This document shows positions 61,601-64,000 of a stretch of DNA of 64,000 nt, in pieces. The notes under the pieces are model-generated. The model was given only the letters and a program-made list of their open reading frames with translations. It ran no database searches and was not told the DNA's origin. Where the stretch lies: the NCBI RefSeq assembly GCF_905163445.1, contig NC_053182.1, positions 8,866,001-8,930,000 on the forward strand. The letters run 5' to 3'. The first letter of the stretch is position 1, and each line of letters begins with the position of its first letter. The stretch comes from Pararge aegeria. Lineage: Eukaryota > Arthropoda > Insecta > Lepidoptera > Nymphalidae. The position numbers and the translations under genes were made by a program.

Positions 61601-61681
61601 TTTCAGTTACGTTTCCGGGACTATGTGAGAGGAAGACCACTGCATGTGTGGGCGAAAATTTTAACTAGGATGACAATGTAA
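46607..61681 (+). CDS. Ice1: Little elongation complex subunit 1-like protein (Ice1)
   Basis: Ice1 scaffolds the little elongation complex, which supports RNA polymerase transcription of small nuclear RNAs. Twelve exons join in frame: 46607-46675, 49092-49159, 51306-51444, 51838-51939, 52845-53010, 53817-53995, 55040-55076, 55550-58270, 59257-59784, 60187-60366, 61030-61281, 61485-61681. The product is 1545 aa. Residues about 24-181 form a charged, heptad-like coiled coil (YRRQILTLKKKI; EKWEQNEVVLLTAKEECKQA). A 907-residue polar, probably disordered centre lies in one large exon, rich in Asp, Ser, Asn and Lys with DTGTSP and RKLSN motif repeats. The last 385 residues are an ordered helical domain (WDLTHFLLGLMVYL, CLVYLLHFYK, LGALLKPFPADM). 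This coil/disorder/helical-end layout fits ICE1. The exon structure is secure; the family name is inference and could be wrong. Confidence 0.75.
47262..47548 (+). repeat. SINE A copy in Ice1 intron 1
   Basis: The head 'agctgtgatagaccagtggg', a B-box remnant 'gttcaaatcc' and the body 'tgggccagcgtggtggacta' match family A. Confidence 0.85.
48420..49040. repeat. Interspersed repeat fragments in Ice1 intron 1
   Basis: Around 48430-48620 and 48890-49040 lie phrases shared with other lepidopteran repeats, such as 'acaaaccaaaacacttttgc' and 'gcccagacagacaggcagac'. No ORF. The 3' edge is about 50 bases before exon 2. Confidence 0.45.
49470..50095. mobile_element. Degraded retroelement sequence with inverted LINE-tail copies
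   Basis: 'agccgcttgtatccagcgac' near 49521-49541 is repeated in inverted form near 49796-49816, each with a 'ctgctggacat'-like phrase beside it. An open frame at 49579-50106 (about 175 codons) runs across one copy and the GC-rich tail. I recognise no conserved protein in it and take it as transposon-derived. It lies in Ice1 intron 2. Confidence 0.5.
50638..50800 (+). repeat. Dispersed repeat family D
   Basis: 'tgaaatctcacctgttggta' and 'ggatggtaactagccaaggc' match the copy at 40326-40512. In Ice1 intron 2. Confidence 0.7.
52225..52565. repeat. Interspersed repeat, same family as 13395-13830
   Basis: Shares 'tgaggggtttgctgctgtcc' and 'ctctatctcca' with the HADHA intron 7 copy. Ends in 'gacagacagactggctcctg'. 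In Ice1 intron 4. Confidence 0.6.
53041..53703 (+). repeat. Five-copy tandem array, unit 132-142 bp
   Basis: Unit starts ('acggcaa...') fall at 53046, 53178, 53310, 53448 and 53590, so periods are 132, 132, 138 and 142. Each unit contains 'gcattgttccgtgaattgtt', 'gaggtactctgagagtatt' and 'aaatatttgcagagtaccgt'. The array starts about 30 bases after Ice1 exon 5 and lies wholly in intron 5. The first two units keep an open frame (53090-53347), probably by chance since 132 is divisible by three. Confidence 0.93.
54504..54650 (+). repeat. 40-bp tandem repeat, 3.7 copies
   Basis: Unit starts are at 54504, 54544, 54584 and 54624. Units differ by one to three bases and contain 'tccgtgtaagggtaaacaaa' and 'cacgcagggag'. 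In Ice1 intron 6, immediately before a SINE A copy. Confidence 0.92.
54711..54948 (-). repeat. SINE A copy in Ice1 intron 6
   Basis: Minus-strand copy with head 'gcggtgacagcctagtggtt', body 'catcatgaggaaaccggcat' and a 'gatgatgatg' tail. Confidence 0.85.
58366..58562 (+). repeat. SINE B copy in Ice1 intron 8
   Basis: The head 'ggccgattgacagcagattt', B box 'gggttcggttccc' and the body phrases 'gaaaatgtttctgtgatgaa' and 'gtatttatgtatattattcg' match family B. Confidence 0.85.
59833..60010 (+). repeat. LINE-like 3' fragment in Ice1 intron 9
   Basis: 'tagacctatcgcaagcactt', 'gaagcgttcatacataaatg' and 'gagggttccaaacgcgccct' match the reverse copy at 13970-14165. Confidence 0.65.
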
Positions 61682-62296
61682 AATATTTTTTAAGTTTTAG
61701 AAATAGTATGTAAAAAGTATAAATTTAAGGTAAGATTTAGGAAGTGTTTACTCAGTGATTATGTTACTCCTTCAGTTTCCCAATCTTTCTGTGATTTATA
61801 TTAAGAAATTTATAAGTTGTGCAATCTGAATTTTTATTTATCGATTCAATGCATGTCTCCATAAAAAGTTTAATGCTATATTATATATATATATATAGAC
61901 ATTATATATATATTATATATATATATAGACACATTATATATATTATATATATATTATATATATATAATAATATATATATATATAGACATTATATATATAT
62001 ATAGACATTGGTAAACTGAGCTTCAACTCGCCATTAATCCACCAACCAAGTTTGAACTCATTTTTTATTGCGCGTCTGTGCGTTGACCTATAACATCTCC
62101 GGAGCGCATTTTTATTTTTCCCCGAAAGTTATGTTAGTGGGCTAACTACGCATCGTATCGGAATGCTAAATAGCTTTATTATAAATCTTTTCTAACGCCT
62201 GATGATGATTGATTGTATTTCAAGTAGTTCTGAGGAACATGGCATGAACAGGGCATAGTGATAAATGAATTAAAAAAAAAATGCTTTATAATTAAA
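61682..62296. other. Tail-to-tail spacer between Ice1 and Vps52, with TA microsatellite
   Basis: Holds both 3' UTRs. A (TA)n tract broken by 'gaca' units spans about 61878-62005. Minus-strand AATAAA at 62180-62175 lies about 120 nt past the Vps52 stop. No canonical AATAAA is obvious for Ice1, so its 3' end is uncertain. Confidence 0.6.
61878..62005. repeat. (TA)n microsatellite with TAGACA interruptions
   Basis: Runs of alternating 'tatatata' about 10-30 bases long, separated by 'gaca' motifs, make up nearly the whole 128 bases. Confidence 0.9.
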
Positions 62297-62926
62297 TTAA
62301 TAGTTTGTTTTATATTTCTTGATTTCTACCATTATAACATGTATGTTAACAAGTTGGGTGCGAGCATTGGGTGTTAATAATTTAACGAATTTGTGATAAT
62401 ATTGTACAAAATTCGTAAGTGCCATTTGCAATAACCCAGATCCGGTTACCAAATTAGGGAAAGATACAAGAACCTCTCGATGGATTTCTTCTAGACTCTG
62501 TTTCCAACTTGCAGTAAAGGAGGCGACGAGTGAAATAGATTTCCTTTCCAAATTTGCCAAATCACTTTTCCTGTCACTTTCCAATAACTGTTCACCTTCC
62601 TTTACGAATTGCATAAGTCCACCAAAATGGGGACTGAGTATCTCTTCAACGTACTCGGTGCTTCTAGCTTGCAATTGCTCCCTAAAACTTTCAGCTTCTT
62701 TTGTATTATCTCTTGTCCTTTCCATTAATATGCTCAAAACCATATCATAATTGTTGATTAAAAATATTAACTGCTGTATTCTCTGGGGGAATTCTGCGGC
62801 CATTTTTAGCAAAAAACAGTGCACCTCATCTTGGAGAGCCAGTAGTAAATTGCTGAGCTCTTCAGAAGGAAACTGTTCACTCAAACTCAGCATTGCAGCG
62901 GAAAATTCTGCATATCTTCGGGTGAT
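62297..62926 (-). CDS. Vps52: Vps52, last coding exon (partial gene)
   Basis: Vps52 is a core subunit of the GARP and EARP tethering complexes, which capture endosome-derived vesicles at the trans-Golgi network. The exon begins after 'tattctcag' at 62926 and encodes 209 residues to a TAA stop. The C-terminal family signature is plain: ITRRYAEFSAAMLS, then KMAAEFPQRIQQLIFLINNY, MERTRDNTKEAESF, EEILSPHFGGLMQFVKEGE, and the end VNIHVIMVEIKKYKTNY, which parallels the human end (INIHHLMVELKKHKPNF). The upstream exons lie to the right. A donor-like 'at|gtaagt' on the minus strand at 63999/63998 suggests that the previous exon ends at the window edge, about 1.07 kb away. The gene converges on Ice1. 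Confidence 0.95.
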   Translation of the reverse strand: MTRRYAEFSAAMLSLSEQFPSEELSNLLLALQDEVHCFLLKMAAEFPQRIQQLIFLINNYDMVLSILMERTRDNTKEAESFREQLQARSTEYVEEILSPHFGGLMQFVKEGEQLLESDRKSDLANLERKSISLVASFTASWKQSLEEIHREVLVSFPNLVTGSGLLQMALTNFVQYYHKFVKLLTPNARTQLVNIHVIMVEIKKYKTNY

Positions 62927-63075
62927 CTGAGAATACAATAAAAAAAAATATTTATCCGTAAATAGGGCTTAAACCAGAAAAACTGGTTAACGAGTTGTCC
63001 ACGAATTTTACACGTACAACTTCTAATAAGTACACCTTTCCAATATAAACCATGATACGTATTGTTTCTAAACAA

Positions 63076-63329
63076 GACGGCCGATTGGCGCAGCGGGCAG
63101 CGACCCTGCTTTCTGAGCCCAAGGCCCTGGGTTCGATTCCCACTACTGGAAAATGTTTCTGTGATGCATGAAAGATTTTCAGTGTCTGGGTGTTATGTAT
63201 TTTCTAAGTATTTATGTATATAATTCATAAAAATATTTATCAGGCATCTTAGTACCCATAACACAAGCTACGCTTACTTTGGGGCTAGATGGCGATTGGT
63301 GTATTGTTGTAGTACATTTATTTATTTAT
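63076..63329 (+). repeat. SINE B, most complete copy in the window
   Basis: The head 'gacggccgattggcgcagcg' has an A-box-like segment, and the B box 'gggttcgattccc' follows. Then come 'cagtgtctgggtgttatgta', 'gtacccataacacaagctac', 'ttggggctagatggcgattg' and a TTTA-repeat tail. Useful as the reference for the copies at 11068, 20568, 23487 and 58366. Confidence 0.9.
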
Positions 63330-63450
63330 CTCCGAAATGCAAGCTGCTGATAAGCGCTGGAAACAAATTATTACCCTCCCTATCAGAAGATTGAGCCAAT
63401 CATAGATAATAAACAAGAAGACACGAAAGACACACAAATATTAAATGTAC

Positions 63451-63725
63451 AGGTATCCTTTCTCCTTCCAATTAGCGAAGCTAAAGTGGCAATGGGTGAG
63501 GCACATAGCTAGGCACACAGCGGAGAACCGAAGGACGTTGGTGTCCAACAGTGCTAGAGTGCCGACCCTGCACCGGTACACGCAGCGTTGGTAGACCTCC
63601 GACAAGGTGGACGGATGACATCACGCGAGTCGCAGAGAGCCAGTTGGGTCCAGCCCAAGCGGCACAAGACCGTTGTATTTGGAACTCCCTTCAAAAGATC
63701 TTTGTCCAACAGTGGACGTCAATTG
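63451..63725 (+). mobile_element. RTE-type LINE, degraded 3' end
   Basis: One reading frame from about 63590 ends in GRPPTRWTDDITRV, AAQDRCIWNSL and FVQQWTSIG before a stop. This is the classic C-terminus of RTE-clade reverse transcriptase ORFs. Upstream, LKWQWVRHIARHT in another frame is a second recognisable piece, so frameshifts have broken it. Not functional. Confidence 0.8.
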
Positions 63726-64000
63726 GTTAAAATAATTATGATTATGTACAGGAATCATCCAGTTACAGTTTTATTATAAGTATAGATTGTGCTAGTTTAG
63801 ACAATATAGATCCCTCAGAATTCAAAAAAAGAAATTATGTATACACTAAATCTAAAAAAATAAAGTAAGTTTTATTTAAAGATGACGCCCAGACTAATGC
63901 AAGCAAAGTATACTTAATACATTAAAGGTTAATTCGCTTGACTTCCCTGTTTCACTATAACAAAATATTAAAATATGACCTTTATAATTTATACTTACAT

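Larger units (their letters stand above)
62927..63998 (-). other. Last intron of Vps52
   Basis: Bounded by the acceptor at 62927 and a GTAAGT donor at 63998-63993 (minus strand). It contains a SINE B copy and an RTE-type LINE tail, and otherwise AT-rich sequence with no exon candidate. Confidence 0.6.

Noticed and set aside
1..64000. CRISPR arrays, toxin-antitoxin, phage or bacterial operons
   Set aside because: All genes have spliceosomal introns or are typical insect genes. The tandem arrays found lack spacer/repeat structure.

Overview
This window is nuclear DNA from an insect, almost certainly a moth or butterfly. It is AT-rich. Its genes have many short exons with GT-AG introns. Its introns and spacers are packed with tRNA-headed SINEs, LINE 3' ends and other dispersed repeats of the kinds known from Lepidoptera. 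The proteins resemble insect orthologues. No operon, CRISPR array, prophage or bacterial feature was seen, and no clearly new multi-gene system. The content is conserved housekeeping and cuticle/amine-metabolism genes set in repeat-rich DNA.

Layout, left to right. (1) 2030-2259 (-) is the first coding exon of junctophilin; the rest lies beyond the left edge. A GC-rich promoter region follows, with a 3-bp-TSD inverted-repeat element at 2493-2884. (2) 5676-6512 (-) is a single-exon DHHC palmitoyltransferase (ZDHHC24-like). (3) 8083-18859 (-) is the mitochondrial trifunctional protein alpha subunit. Fourteen exons join in frame to 764 aa, with all key catalytic residues present. (4) 24758-38324 (+) is dopa decarboxylase: a TATA/Inr promoter with a probable noncoding exon near 24.8 kb, a long first intron, and five coding exons giving 476 aa. 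(5) 40781-42623 (+) is a two-exon polyamine-oxidase-like flavoprotein. (6) 43357-44682 (-) is a BTB-BACK protein. (7) 46607-61681 (+) is a 12-exon, 1545-aa coiled-coil protein, best explained as little elongation complex subunit 1 (Ice1). (8) 62297-62926 (-) is the last exon of Vps52, convergent with Ice1; the preceding exon seems to end exactly at the right edge.

The genes do not form one pathway. HADHA does beta-oxidation in mitochondria, Ddc makes dopamine and serotonin and feeds cuticle tanning, and the amine oxidase handles polyamines. The DHHC enzyme and Vps52 act on membranes and trafficking, junctophilin ties plasma membrane to ER/SR, and Ice1 supports snRNA transcription. Exon borders were read by hand from splice sites and frame continuity; expression was not available.

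The items most worth a second look are these: a perfect 34-bp hairpin at 45618-45690; a 72-nt miRNA-like hairpin in a HADHA intron at 18027-18098; the remote Ddc promoter and overlapping out-of-frame ATG at its start; a His-to-Tyr change at the active-site position of the amine oxidase; a small antisense ORF with a signal-peptide-like start inside Ddc intron 1; and tandem arrays in Ice1 introns and in its large central exon.
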